Positions 54,488 through 63,083 of a stretch of DNA of 64,000 nt are shown here, piece after piece. Below the pieces are notes generated by a model, which saw only the letters and a program-made list of their open reading frames with translations, made no database searches and was not told where the DNA came from. A program made the position numbers and the translations under genes. The stretch's first letter is position 1, and each line of letters starts with the position of its first letter. Source of the stretch: an uncultured Bacilli bacterium (GTDB lineage: Bacteria; Bacillota_I; Bacilli_A; ML615J-28; CAG-313); assembly GCA_934133195.1 (NCBI GenBank), contig CAKPAZ010000004.1:8169-72168 (forward strand), in the 5' to 3' direction.

Positions 54488-54691
54488 TTATGCAGCTTCA
54501 ATTAAAACAGCGATTAAACTTGCTATTACAGCAGCGATCATCGCAAATGCTAATACTGCAATAATAATTTTACCAAATACAGTTTTTGAAGGAGCTTTTG
54601 TAATAACTACTTCAGTCATTCCATCTGCACGTTCATTAAATGTAATTGTTTTTTGTTTCTTCTTTGGTTGATTTTGATTATTTTTAGCCAT
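54488..54691 (-). CDS. Small single-helix membrane protein (67 residues)
   Basis: A basic, Gln/Lys-rich N-terminus (2-17), a short middle and one hydrophobic helix at 42-65 near the C-terminus. AAGGAGTAGGAAT precedes the ATG, a TATAAT lies upstream and a terminator follows, so it is a real gene. No family recognised. Its tail-anchored form suggests an N-terminus in the cytoplasm. Confidence 0.75.
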   Translation of the reverse strand: MAKNNQNQPKKKQKTITFNERADGMTEVVITKAPSKTVFGKIIIAVLAFAMIAAVIASLIAVLIEAA

Positions 54692-54770
54692 ATTCCTACT
54701 CCTTAAGATTATTATTTTATTAACTTGGCTATATTATAACATATTTTTTAAAAAAAAGGGGCGTGTAAGC

Positions 54771-56009
54771 ATTAAAAAAAATAGAATTATTTTCCATATT
54801 GATATGAATTGTTTTTTTGCGAGCTGTGAGATAGCCCAAAATCCGGATTTAAAGGGGAAAAAACTCGCAGTTGGACGCTTTGAAGATGGTCATAAGGGTA
54901 TTGTTCTTGCTTGTAGCTATGAGGCTAAAGCTTATGGGATTACTGCCGCAATGCCTTTTACGGAAGCCCTTAGAAGATGTCCAGATTTAGTTATTGTTGA
55001 TCCCCATATGGGGCTTTACAATGATTACTCAAGAAAGTTCTTTGATTATTTTTTAAGTATTACCCCACTTGTTGAGCCTGGTAGTATTGATGAGGCTTAT
55101 CTTGATGTTACAGATGTTTGTGCTCCCTCATTAATCGTGGATCTTGCTCATGATATCCAAAATGATATTTTAAATATGTTTAATCTTCCATGTAGTATTG
55201 GGATTGCTCCTAATAAGTTTTTAGCGAAGATGGCATCAGATATGAAGAAACCTTTAGGAATAACGGTTCTTCGTAAAAGAGAGATTGATAAATTACTTTG
55301 GCCCTTACCTATTTCTGATATGTTTGGCGTCGGCAAGAACTCAAGAGATAGCTTTGTGGCTTTAGGAATCAAGACCATTGGGGATCTTGCTAACTACAAG
55401 GATTTAAGATTACTAAGAGATGTCCTTGGCCCAAGCAGTGCTGAGGCTCTATACCGAAGAGCAAATGGTGAAGGTTCCAATGAAGTAGATGTAAGTCGTT
55501 TTAATGAGGTTAGTTCCATCAGTACCTCACAAACCTTAGATCGTGATGAATATGATGAAGAAAAGATGTTACTACATATTCATTTACTTTCAAACTCTGT
55601 TTCCAAAAGATTAGAACAAGCAGGTGTTAAGGCTTATACTTTTACATTACAAATTAAATATTTTAACTTTCGTCAAGTTTCAAGAAGTAAGACACTACAT
55701 GAAGCAACTAATGATGCGAATGTCATGTTTAGACTAATGAAAGAATTATTTGATGACCTCTATGAAGAAGGAATCCCCGTTCGTTTATTTGGAGTTGGTG
55801 CTTCTAAATTTACGAAATATGAAGAAGAAGTAAGACAACTATCTTTATTTGATAATCTTGATCAAGAACAAAAAGATCATAATATCGCTTTACTCCTTTC
55901 TTCCATAAATAAAACGGTTGGTACTAATATTATCAAAAAAGGGGTTAAAAATAATAGTGAATCAGAATCACATAGTTTAGAAAATCGCTTTGTAAAACAC
56001 AATAGATGA
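54771..56009 (+). CDS. dinB: DNA polymerase IV (Y family), with a probable ATT start
   Basis: About 412 residues; translesion polymerase. The catalytic Asp of the first motif lies in IIFHIDMNCFF, upstream of the first in-frame ATG (54804), and SIDEAYLDVT holds the second and third acidic residues. No ATG, GTG or TTG exists in frame before it. ATT at 54771, 9 bases after AAGGGG, would give a standard N-terminus (MKKNRIIFHID). The helix-hairpin and little-finger domains follow; near the C-terminus QLSLFDN is a beta-clamp-binding motif. Start from ATG would lack the catalytic Asp. Confidence 0.88.
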   Translation: MKKNRIIFHIDMNCFFASCEIAQNPDLKGKKLAVGRFEDGHKGIVLACSYEAKAYGITAAMPFTEALRRCPDLVIVDPHMGLYNDYSRKFFDYFLSITPLVEPGSIDEAYLDVTDVCAPSLIVDLAHDIQNDILNMFNLPCSIGIAPNKFLAKMASDMKKPLGITVLRKREIDKLLWPLPISDMFGVGKNSRDSFVALGIKTIGDLANYKDLRLLRDVLGPSSAEALYRRANGEGSNEVDVSRFNEVSSISTSQTLDRDEYDEEKMLLHIHLLSNSVSKRLEQAGVKAYTFTLQIKYFNFRQVSRSKTLHEATNDANVMFRLMKELFDDLYEEGIPVRLFGVGASKFTKYEEEVRQLSLFDNLDQEQKDHNIALLLSSINKTVGTNIIKKGVKNNSESESHSLENRFVKHNR

Positions 56010-56026
56010 TAATTTGTTTCAATCTT

Positions 56027-56056
56027 ATTGCAATTTACTTTGTAATTTGGTATAAT
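56027..56056 (+). promoter_or_regulatory. Promoter of the T-box-hisS-aspS operon
   Basis: TTGCAA (56027-56032), 18 bases, TATAAT (56051-56056). Confidence 0.75.
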
Positions 56057-56063
56057 AAATGAA

Positions 56064-56207
56064 GATATAAATGTTTTTTGTTAGACGTGGCCTGACAAAC
56101 CACTAGAAAAACCGTGAGAATCGCGTTAAGACAAATTAAGAGTGGAAAATCCAAACTAAGGTGGTACCGCGCTTTATGGTTCTATGAAGCGTCCTTAGGT
56201 GTTTTTT
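56064..56207 (+). ncRNA. T-box riboswitch leader of hisS-aspS
   Basis: The T-box itself is AAGGTGGTACCGCG (56158-56171), close to the consensus, followed by the terminator. The part 5' of it is only about 90 bases, much shorter than usual; a hairpin with GTGG/CCAC arms has a loop containing GAC, an Asp codon and a possible specifier. In Bacillus hisS-aspS is controlled by tRNA-Asp, so this fits. The leader reads tRNA charging and allows read-through when uncharged tRNA binds. Confidence 0.85.
56155..56207 (+). terminator. T-box-regulated terminator
   Basis: CTAAGG and CCTTAG are the outer arms, CGCTTTAT and ATGAAGCG the inner ones, followed by GTGTTTTTT. The 5' outer arm and the T-box overlap, so terminator and antiterminator exclude each other. 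Confidence 0.8.
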
Positions 56208-56237
56208 CTATTTTTTTATTTTTAGGAGGTATTTTTA

Positions 56238-57494
56238 ATGAAAGTAACAAGAATGAAAGGAACCTTAGATTATTTTGATGATAGTGCTTTAAAATATCAA
56301 TATCTTGAAGATGTCGCAAAATCAGTTTGTAAACGCTTTGGCTTTGGTTTAGTGATTACCCCAATGTTTGAAGCAACAGAACTATTTACTCGTGGGGTTG
56401 GTGAAGGTAGTGATATTGTAAATAAAGAAATGTACACTTTCCTTGATAAGGGGGAACGTTCAATTACCCTAAGACCTGAAGGAACCGCCTCAGTAACTAG
56501 ATGTTATGTAGAAAATAAACTATATGCGACACCAGGATTAAAAAAATATTATTACTTTGGTCCAATGTTTAGATATGAACGACCTCAAGCTGGAAGATAT
56601 CGTCAATTTACTCAATTTGGGGTAGAAGCATTAGGTACTGGTAGTAGCTACTTGGATGCGGAAATCATTAACTTTGCATCAGAATACTTAAAACAAATTG
56701 GTCTTACAAAAATAAAAGTATTAATTAATAATATTGGTAGTAAAGAATCACGTGTATCATATTGTGAAGCTTTAAAGAATCATTTTAGAGATCATCTTGA
56801 TGAAATGTGTGATGACTGTAAGGTTCGTTTTGAAAAGAATCCTTTAAGAATGCTTGATTGTAAAGTAGATAAAGATAATCCAATAATTACAACTGCTCCT
56901 AAAATTTTTGATTACTTATCAAATGAAGATCAAAAATACTTCATGGATATTTGTAATATCTTAACATCACTTAACATTAAATATGAAGTAAGTGATCGTT
57001 TAGTTCGTGGTCTTGACTACTATACAAATGTCGTTTTTGAGTTTGTTTATGATGATGAATCATCTCCAATTAATGGTTTAACCGTTCTTGCGGGGGGACG
57101 TTACAATGGTTTATCAAGAGAACTTGGTGGACCTGATACTGAAGCTATCGGCTTTGCTTGTGGAGTTGAACGTTTAATCCTTGCTCTTGATGAAATTGGA
57201 AAATTTGATAATCTTAACAAAGATGCTTTATTCCAAGTAATCACTATTGGTGAAGAAAACAAAGTTGAAGGTATCAAAATAGCTAATCTTTTACGTGAAA
57301 CCGGAGCTTATGTAGAAATTGATTACAATAACCATAACTTAAAACCTCAATTTAAGCTTGCTGAAAGATGCCATGCGAAGTATTTAATCATCATGGGTGA
57401 AGAAGAAGTAAAAACAAAACAATATAAAGTTAAAAATACAATTGATAATACAGAAGTAACATTACCAATTGAAGAAATAATAAAATTAAAATAG
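56238..57494 (+). CDS. hisS: Histidine-tRNA ligase
   Basis: 418 residues, class II synthetase. 'LRPEGTASVTRCYVEN', 'FRYERPQAGRYRQFTQFGVEALG' (motif 2), 'LVRGLDYYTNVVFEF' (HisA) and 'AIGFACGVERLI' (motif 3) are all present, with an anticodon-binding domain at the C-terminus. It is followed by aspS after 11 bases. Confidence 0.96.
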   Translation: MKVTRMKGTLDYFDDSALKYQYLEDVAKSVCKRFGFGLVITPMFEATELFTRGVGEGSDIVNKEMYTFLDKGERSITLRPEGTASVTRCYVENKLYATPGLKKYYYFGPMFRYERPQAGRYRQFTQFGVEALGTGSSYLDAEIINFASEYLKQIGLTKIKVLINNIGSKESRVSYCEALKNHFRDHLDEMCDDCKVRFEKNPLRMLDCKVDKDNPIITTAPKIFDYLSNEDQKYFMDICNILTSLNIKYEVSDRLVRGLDYYTNVVFEFVYDDESSPINGLTVLAGGRYNGLSRELGGPDTEAIGFACGVERLILALDEIGKFDNLNKDALFQVITIGEENKVEGIKIANLLRETGAYVEIDYNNHNLKPQFKLAERCHAKYLIIMGEEEVKTKQYKVKNTIDNTEVTLPIEEIIKLK

Positions 57495-57505
57495 AAGGTG
57501 AAAAC

Positions 57506-59260
57506 ATGATAAGAACTATTAATAATAATGCATTAAGATTAAGTAATGTTGGTGAACATCATACTCTAGTTGGTTGGTGTAGTAAAAAAAGAAATCTTGG
57601 CGGTTTACTTTTCATTGATTTAAGAGACCGTTATGGTATTACCCAACTTGTAGTATCTCCTGATTCGCCAATTTATGAACTCGCAAGTACTGTTCGTAAT
57701 GAATATGTTTTAAAGGCTACTGGTGAAGTAATTGAAAGAAGTAGTAAAAATGCTAATCTTCCTACTGGTGAAATTGAATTAAAGGTTGAAGAACTAGAAA
57801 TCTTAAGTACAGCTGAACAACCACCATTCCCAATTCAAGATGAAATTGATGCTCTTGAAGATTTAAGAATGAAATATCGTTACCTTGACTTAAGAAGACC
57901 TTGCATGCAAAGTAATTTTATCTTACGTCATAAAGCCGCAATGTCAATTCGTAACTACTTTGATGCTCTTGACTTTATTGAGATTGAAACTCCATTCTTA
58001 GGTAAGTCTACTCCTGAGGGTGCTCGTGACTTCCTAGTTCCATCTCGTATTCATCATGGTTCATTCTATGCCCTACCACAATCTCCACAAATGTATAAAC
58101 AATTGCTAATGGTTGCAGGATTTGAAAGATACTTCCAAATCGTTAAATGCTTTAGAGATGAAGACTTAAGAGCTGACCGTCAACTTGAATTTACTCAAGT
58201 GGATGTTGAGATGAGTTTTGTTGATGAAGAAGATATTTACCAATTAGTTGAAGGATTATTAAAGAAAGTATGGAAAGATGTTTTAAATATGGACATCGTT
58301 ACGCCATTTATTCGTCTTCCTTATGATATTTGTATGAATAAATATGGAAGTGATAAACCTGATACAAGATTTGAAATGTATCTAACTGACTTTGATGATT
58401 GGGCAAAGACGGTTGACAGTGCTATCTTCCATCAAGCCATTGAACAAAATATGCGTATTAAAGGTATTATCGCTGAAGGTTGTGCAACTCACTACTCACG
58501 TAAAGAGATTGACCGTTTAACAGAATTCGCTAAAAAATATCATGCTAAAGGCTTAATCTGGTTAAAGTATGAAAATGGTACAATCAGTGGTTCAATCGCA
58601 AAACATTTAAGTGAAGAAAATAAAGAAGAATTAATTAAAAAATATAACTTAAAAGAAAATGATTTAGTATTACTTGTATGTGATACCCTTGAAAATTGTA
58701 ACTTTGCGTTAGGTGGTCTTCGTACACTAATTGCTCATGAACAAAACATGATTGATGAATCTAAGTTTAATTTCTTATGGGTTGTTGATTGGCCATTATT
58801 TGAATATAGTGAAGAAGAACATCGTTATGTAGCAGCTCACCATCCATTTACATCTCCAAAGAATGGTGATGAAGATCGTTTATTAACTGATCCTGCAAAT
58901 TGTAAGGCTAAAGCATACGATATCGTTTTAAATGGTTATGAACTTGGTGGTGGAAGTATCCGTATTCATAATCAAGACATTCAACAAAAGATGTTTAAAG
59001 CCATTGGCCTTTCTGATGAAGAAGTCCAAAGACAATTCTCATTCTTTGTTAATGGTCTAAAGTATGGTACACCTCCTCATGGTGGTCTTGCGATTGGATT
59101 TGACCGTTTAGTTATGTTACTTACTCATAACAATAACTTACGTGAAGTCATCGCTTTCCCTAAAGCCGCAAGTGCTAAGTGCTTAATGAGTGATGCTCCT
59201 ACTCCAGTTGATGATAAACAACTAAATGAACTTGGAATTATCGTTAAAGATAAAGAATAA
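57506..59260 (+). CDS. aspS: Aspartate-tRNA ligase
   Basis: 584 residues, bacterial type: OB-fold anticodon domain, 'IETPFLGKSTPEGARDFLVP', 'FRDEDLRADRQLEFTQVD' (motif 2), the GAD insertion domain and 'HGGLAIGFDRLVMLL' (motif 3). The ribosome site is AAGGTGAAAAC. The dCMP deaminase gene starts 25 bases later. Confidence 0.96.
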   Translation: MIRTINNNALRLSNVGEHHTLVGWCSKKRNLGGLLFIDLRDRYGITQLVVSPDSPIYELASTVRNEYVLKATGEVIERSSKNANLPTGEIELKVEELEILSTAEQPPFPIQDEIDALEDLRMKYRYLDLRRPCMQSNFILRHKAAMSIRNYFDALDFIEIETPFLGKSTPEGARDFLVPSRIHHGSFYALPQSPQMYKQLLMVAGFERYFQIVKCFRDEDLRADRQLEFTQVDVEMSFVDEEDIYQLVEGLLKKVWKDVLNMDIVTPFIRLPYDICMNKYGSDKPDTRFEMYLTDFDDWAKTVDSAIFHQAIEQNMRIKGIIAEGCATHYSRKEIDRLTEFAKKYHAKGLIWLKYENGTISGSIAKHLSEENKEELIKKYNLKENDLVLLVCDTLENCNFALGGLRTLIAHEQNMIDESKFNFLWVVDWPLFEYSEEEHRYVAAHHPFTSPKNGDEDRLLTDPANCKAKAYDIVLNGYELGGGSIRIHNQDIQQKMFKAIGLSDEEVQRQFSFFVNGLKYGTPPHGGLAIGFDRLVMLLTHNNNLREVIAFPKAASAKCLMSDAPTPVDDKQLNELGIIVKDKE

Positions 59261-59285
59261 AAGAATAAAAGAGGAAGGAATAATT

Positions 59286-59774
59286 ATGAAAAACAATAAT
59301 CATATTTCATGGGATGTGTATTTCATGGGAGTTGCTAAACTTTCGGCTTTAAGAAGTAAGGATCCAAACACTAAAGTTGGTGCCTGCATTGTCAATGAGA
59401 AAAAACGAATCGTTGGTATCGGCTATAATGGACTTCCTTATGGCTGTGATGATAATCTCTACCCATGGGATCGTGAAGGGGATTTTCTAAATACTAAGTA
59501 TCCATATGTTGTACATGCGGAACCTAATGCTATTTTAAATAGCACTAACAAACTTGATAATGCGACAATCTATGTTACTTTATTTCCATGTCATGAATGT
59601 GCCAAACTAATTATTCAAAGTGGAATCAAAGAAGTAGTTTATTTATCAGATAAATATGAAGGCACTGACTCTAATGTAGCTTCTAAAAAAATGTTTGAAT
59701 CTGCTGGAGTTAAATGTCGTCAAATGGAAAATTTCAATTTAGAGGTAAGCTGTTGTGAAGAAGTTCTTAAGTAA
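59286..59774 (+). CDS. dCMP deaminase (ComEB-like)
   Basis: 162 residues. The zinc site is His77 and Glu79 in VVHAEPNA and Cys102/Cys105 in PCHEC. It turns dCMP into dUMP for dTTP synthesis. The ATG at 59286 after GAGGAAGGAAT gives the family start 'ISWDVYFMGVAKLSALRSKDP'; the open frame reaches back into aspS. The end overlaps the next gene by 20 bases. Confidence 0.92.
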   Translation: MKNNNHISWDVYFMGVAKLSALRSKDPNTKVGACIVNEKKRIVGIGYNGLPYGCDDNLYPWDREGDFLNTKYPYVVHAEPNAILNSTNKLDNATIYVTLFPCHECAKLIIQSGIKEVVYLSDKYEGTDSNVASKKMFESAGVKCRQMENFNLEVSCCEEVLK

Positions 59775-60837
59775 ACATAAATATTTACTTTTTGTACTTT
59801 CCATTCCTTATGTCTTAATCTTAGTATTAGCGATTGTTCATGTTGACTATGATGTGACAACCCCTGCTACCATCGATTCAATTGAAAATGTCATTGAAGT
59901 AGAAAATGAAACCAACCTTACAGGTTCAATTAATGTCGTTTCCGTATTCTCCTATGAACGTGTGAGCCTTCTGGGATTTTTAGTTGGTTCAACTAATCCG
60001 TATGCGGAAGTATCTAAATCTGTGGAATATACCGATATTGATTATAACTCATTATATCTTGGGGGAACCTACCAAAAAAGAGTAAGTCTTTATAATTCCG
60101 TAATTGCGGGATATAAACAAGCAGGATATAATCTTAATTATGATTTCTATGGCTATATTGTTCATAATAAAACAACATATGTTGATAAAGATTTAACTGT
60201 TGGTGATATGATTACTCATATTAATGGGGAAGCTTTAACTAATGATGTTGATGTTTCAACACTTATAAATAAGTATGCTGATAATCTTCCTACTTTAACC
60301 TTCACAATTATTAAAAACTTTGGAACCGACAAAGAAAAAACTGGTGATTATGAAATCACAGCCAAAGTAATTGAAAAAGAAGGTAAGAAGTACTATAGTT
60401 TTGGATTTAGTGTTTACCCTTACAATGTACCACGCATAACTGAGGGGACGCCATCATTTACTATCAAGTTTAATAATGTTAATAGCTTAGGTCCAAGTGG
60501 AGGATTACTTCAATCATTTTATGTGTATGAAAAACTAACCGGAGCAAAACTTTCGAAAAACTTAAAGATTGCAGGTACAGGAACTGTTGATATTAACGGA
60601 AATGCTGGCCCTATTGGTGGTATTGGTCAAAAGATTTTTACTTCCGAATTAAGTGGTGTAGATATTTTCTTTATTCCTGTTTCTAGTCCTAACTATATGA
60701 ATGATGATACTGAAACTAACTACATAGAGGCCAAAAAGGCTTATGACAGCTTAAAGAATCCTCATATGAAGATTGTTCCCGTTTGGTCATTAGAAGAAAT
60801 TGTACGTTATCTTAAAGAATATCAAGGGGTAGAATAA
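59755..60837 (+). CDS. PDZ-Lon-like membrane protease (SepM/YlbL-like)
   Basis: 360 residues. A GTG start (59755, after GAGGTAAGCT) gives one N-terminal membrane helix (8-28), an extracellular PDZ-like part (about 110-200) and a Lon-type protease domain with Ser (about 248) in LGPSGGLLQS and Lys (about 293) in GGIGQK. Related proteins of Bacillus and Streptococcus (YlbL, SepM) cut signal or division proteins outside the membrane. The end overlaps the next ATG by 1 base. Confidence 0.88.
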   Translation: MKKFLSKHKYLLFVLSIPYVLILVLAIVHVDYDVTTPATIDSIENVIEVENETNLTGSINVVSVFSYERVSLLGFLVGSTNPYAEVSKSVEYTDIDYNSLYLGGTYQKRVSLYNSVIAGYKQAGYNLNYDFYGYIVHNKTTYVDKDLTVGDMITHINGEALTNDVDVSTLINKYADNLPTLTFTIIKNFGTDKEKTGDYEITAKVIEKEGKKYYSFGFSVYPYNVPRITEGTPSFTIKFNNVNSLGPSGGLLQSFYVYEKLTGAKLSKNLKIAGTGTVDINGNAGPIGGIGQKIFTSELSGVDIFFIPVSSPNYMNDDTETNYIEAKKAYDSLKNPHMKIVPVWSLEEIVRYLKEYQGVE

Positions 60838-61238
60838 TGAAAAAGTTAGCTAAAAAAATCAAAGAAACTAAAATGGCTTTAAAAAAGATTGACACAAATG
60901 AAATAGAAAAAAAAGCAATGAATAAAGCTTCAATATTTGCGGCTTTAATCGTGGTAGTTGCGTTAATTCCTTTCATTTTAATCTTCCTTGAATTCTTTAA
61001 ACAATATTCCATTATAACCCCAATGTTTTATGTTTTAATTATCTTAGTTTTTATTCTATCAATGTTAATTATTCCTTTTTTCAATATCATCTATTTTGAT
61101 ATTTTAAAGAATTACACAGAAAGAGAAGAAATACAACAACTTGAATTACGTTATGTTTTTCTTGTAGAACTAACTAATCCTTTATATTTGGTATTTAGCT
61201 TTATGTTAGTTTTATTGATTGTTTTCTTGGTTAAATAA
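60837..61238 (+). CDS. Hypothetical membrane protein (three helices)
   Basis: 133 residues with a basic N-terminal 30 residues and three hydrophobic segments (about 33-53, 62-85, 112-132). No family recognised. Overlap with its neighbours (TAATGA at 60837; lspA 1 base after) indicates co-expression. Confidence 0.7.
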   Translation: MKKLAKKIKETKMALKKIDTNEIEKKAMNKASIFAALIVVVALIPFILIFLEFFKQYSIITPMFYVLIILVFILSMLIIPFFNIIYFDILKNYTEREEIQQLELRYVFLVELTNPLYLVFSFMLVLLIVFLVK

Positions 61239-61239
61239 A

Positions 61240-61809
61240 ATGAAATTTAAGTTTGAAAAGAAGAATTTAAAAAACATCTTAATATCACTAGGAATATGTG
61301 TTGCTCTTATTATCATTGACCAAATCACAAAAGTAATCGCTGTAAAAAACTTATCAGTTCATAATCATATCCCTTTTATAAAAGGAATCATTGAATTTAA
61401 TTTAAGTTATAACACTGGATTTGCGTTTGGCCTTGGTGATGGCTATCAATGGCTATGGGCAATAGTTAGTATTATTGGTTGCTTTATAATCATTTATTTC
61501 ATGCAGAATGTTGATTTTAAGAAAAACATCGTCTACACTATTTCCCTTATCTTAATCTTTTCTGGTACTTTTGGAAATATGATTGACCGTATTTTTAGTA
61601 GTAAAGGGGTAATAGACTTCATTGATCCGATCTTTATGGATTTCGCAATCTTTAATGTTGCGGACTCATACATTACCATCGGAGCTATCCTTCTTGCGGT
61701 ATACATCTTATTTATTTATAAAGATCCCGAAGAAACTAAGATTGAACCAACAAATGAAATTGAAGAAACTACAACCAACAATGATGAAGGAGGTACCAAC
61801 AATGAATAA
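61240..61809 (+). CDS. lspA: Lipoprotein signal peptidase (signal peptidase II)
   Basis: 189 residues with four helices. 'NTGFAFG', 'GNMIDRIF...GVIDFID' and 'FNVADSYI' hold the two catalytic Asp. It processes the lipoproteins of this genome, several of which are in this window. The ATG at 61240 is assumed; the TTG at 61219 has no ribosome site either, and translation may be coupled to the preceding stop. A Thr/Glu/Asn-rich tail ends the protein. It overlaps the next gene by 8 bases. Confidence 0.93.
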   Translation: MKFKFEKKNLKNILISLGICVALIIIDQITKVIAVKNLSVHNHIPFIKGIIEFNLSYNTGFAFGLGDGYQWLWAIVSIIGCFIIIYFMQNVDFKKNIVYTISLILIFSGTFGNMIDRIFSSKGVIDFIDPIFMDFAIFNVADSYITIGAILLAVYILFIYKDPEETKIEPTNEIEETTTNNDEGGTNNE

Positions 61810-62719
61810 AGAAGAATTTGTGGTAAATTTACCAGAAGAACTAACCGAAATAAGAATTGATAAGTATCTACCTGATTGCTTTTCAGAAATGACAAGAAGT
61901 GAACTTAAAAAATACTTTGACAAGGAACTTGTAAAAGTCAATGGTAAAATTGTAAAACCAAGTTACAAAATCGTAAATGGTGACTATATTGAAGTTGAAG
62001 AATACATTGATGATCTATCAAATATAGCTCCAGAAAACATTCCTCTTGATATCGTTTATGAAGATGATGACTTACTAGTTATCAATAAACCATCAGGAAT
62101 GGTCGTACATCCAGCTCCTGGACATACATCAGGTACCCTTGTTAATGCCTTAATGTATCACTATCAAACTTTGTCTACGATCAATGGAGAAAATAGAGCC
62201 GGTATCGTTCACCGTATCGACAAAGATACATCTGGACTTTTAGTTGTTTGTAAAACCAACTTTGCTCATCGTGCAATCAGTGAACAACTAAAAACTAAAG
62301 AGTGTAAAAGAACTTACTTTGCGATTGTCACTGGTTCCATCAGCCATAACCTTGGTAAAATCGATGCTCCAATTGGTAGAGACCCTGATAACCGTCAAAA
62401 GATGGCTGTGGTCACAAATGGTAAACCTGCAGTTACTCACTTTAAGGTAATTGATCGCTTCCGTAACTTTACCCTTCTAGAACTTCAACTAGAAACTGGT
62501 AGAACTCATCAAATTCGTGTACACATGGCTTATATCAATCATCCGGTAGTTGGTGACCCTCTATATGGGGTAAAAAAACAAGTAGAACCATTTGGTCAAT
62601 ATCTTCATGCGAAGAAGATTGGTTTCATCCATCCTCGCACTAAAGAATATATGGAATTTGAAGTAGATTTACCAAAAGAGTTTAAAGATAAAATTGAAGA
62701 ACTAAAAGAAATGGAATAG
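61802..62719 (+). CDS. rluD: 23S rRNA pseudouridine synthase, RluD/RluA family
   Basis: 305 residues. An S4 RNA-binding domain (about 15-75) is followed by the catalytic domain with 'NKPSGMVVHPAPGH' and the active Asp in GIVHRIDKDTSGLLVV. The ATG at 61802 with AAGGAGGTACC upstream is the start; the longer frame from 61622 is antisense to no gene but overlaps lspA in another frame. lspA-rluD is a standard Bacillota order (lspA-rluD-pyrR). Confidence 0.9.
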   Translation: MNKEEFVVNLPEELTEIRIDKYLPDCFSEMTRSELKKYFDKELVKVNGKIVKPSYKIVNGDYIEVEEYIDDLSNIAPENIPLDIVYEDDDLLVINKPSGMVVHPAPGHTSGTLVNALMYHYQTLSTINGENRAGIVHRIDKDTSGLLVVCKTNFAHRAISEQLKTKECKRTYFAIVTGSISHNLGKIDAPIGRDPDNRQKMAVVTNGKPAVTHFKVIDRFRNFTLLELQLETGRTHQIRVHMAYINHPVVGDPLYGVKKQVEPFGQYLHAKKIGFIHPRTKEYMEFEVDLPKEFKDKIEELKEME

Positions 62720-62741
62720 TTAAAGTATAAACAATGAATAA

Positions 62742-62781
62742 AATAGTACTAGTTATTTACCAAAATAACTAGTATTTTTTT
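62742..62781 (+). terminator. Intrinsic terminator after rluD
   Basis: TACTAGTTATTT and AAATAACTAGTA are near-perfect arms around ACCA, followed by TTTTTTT. Confidence 0.88.
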
Positions 62782-62815
62782 ATTATTTAAAAAAATTTAA
62801 AAAATTTTTCATTTT

Positions 62816-62835
62816 ACCTGCAACTAGTTGCAGGT
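62816..62835. promoter_or_regulatory. Perfect 20-bp palindrome, likely operator (copy 1)
   Basis: ACCTGCAACTAGTTGCAGGT is its own reverse complement. A second copy lies 140 bases downstream. It has no T run, so it is more likely a protein-binding site than a terminator. Confidence 0.7.
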
Positions 62836-62955
62836 ATTTTTCATCTAAAACCATGAAAAACTCATTTGCATTTTAAACAATGTTAATGAAATATAGTAAA
62901 AACATAAAAATTAACTTCAAAATTTAAATAAAAAATTGAAAAATTGTTTATTTTC

Positions 62956-62973
62956 ACCTGCAACTAGTTGCCT
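62956..62973. promoter_or_regulatory. Palindrome copy 2, just upstream of a promoter
   Basis: ACCTGCAACTAGTTGC is identical to the first copy over 16 bases, then diverges. It ends 21 bases before the TATAAT at 62995, so a bound protein would cover the -35 region of the last gene. Confidence 0.68.
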
Positions 62974-63083
62974 TTGTTTTTTAAAAACTTTAGTGTATAA
63001 TGCTCCTGTAAATTAATTTACTAAAAAAAGTGGCGTAGCTAACCACAACAAAAAAATAATTAATTAAAAGGAGAAAATTAAAA

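Larger units (their letters stand above)
62720..63083. other. Regulatory gap with terminator, palindromes and promoter
   Basis: 364 bases without a gene. It holds the rluD terminator, two copies of a palindrome, a promoter-like TATAAT at 62995-63000 and, in the leader, a perfect palindrome at 63008-63021 and a GTGG/CCAC hairpin at 63030-63046. Confidence 0.7.
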
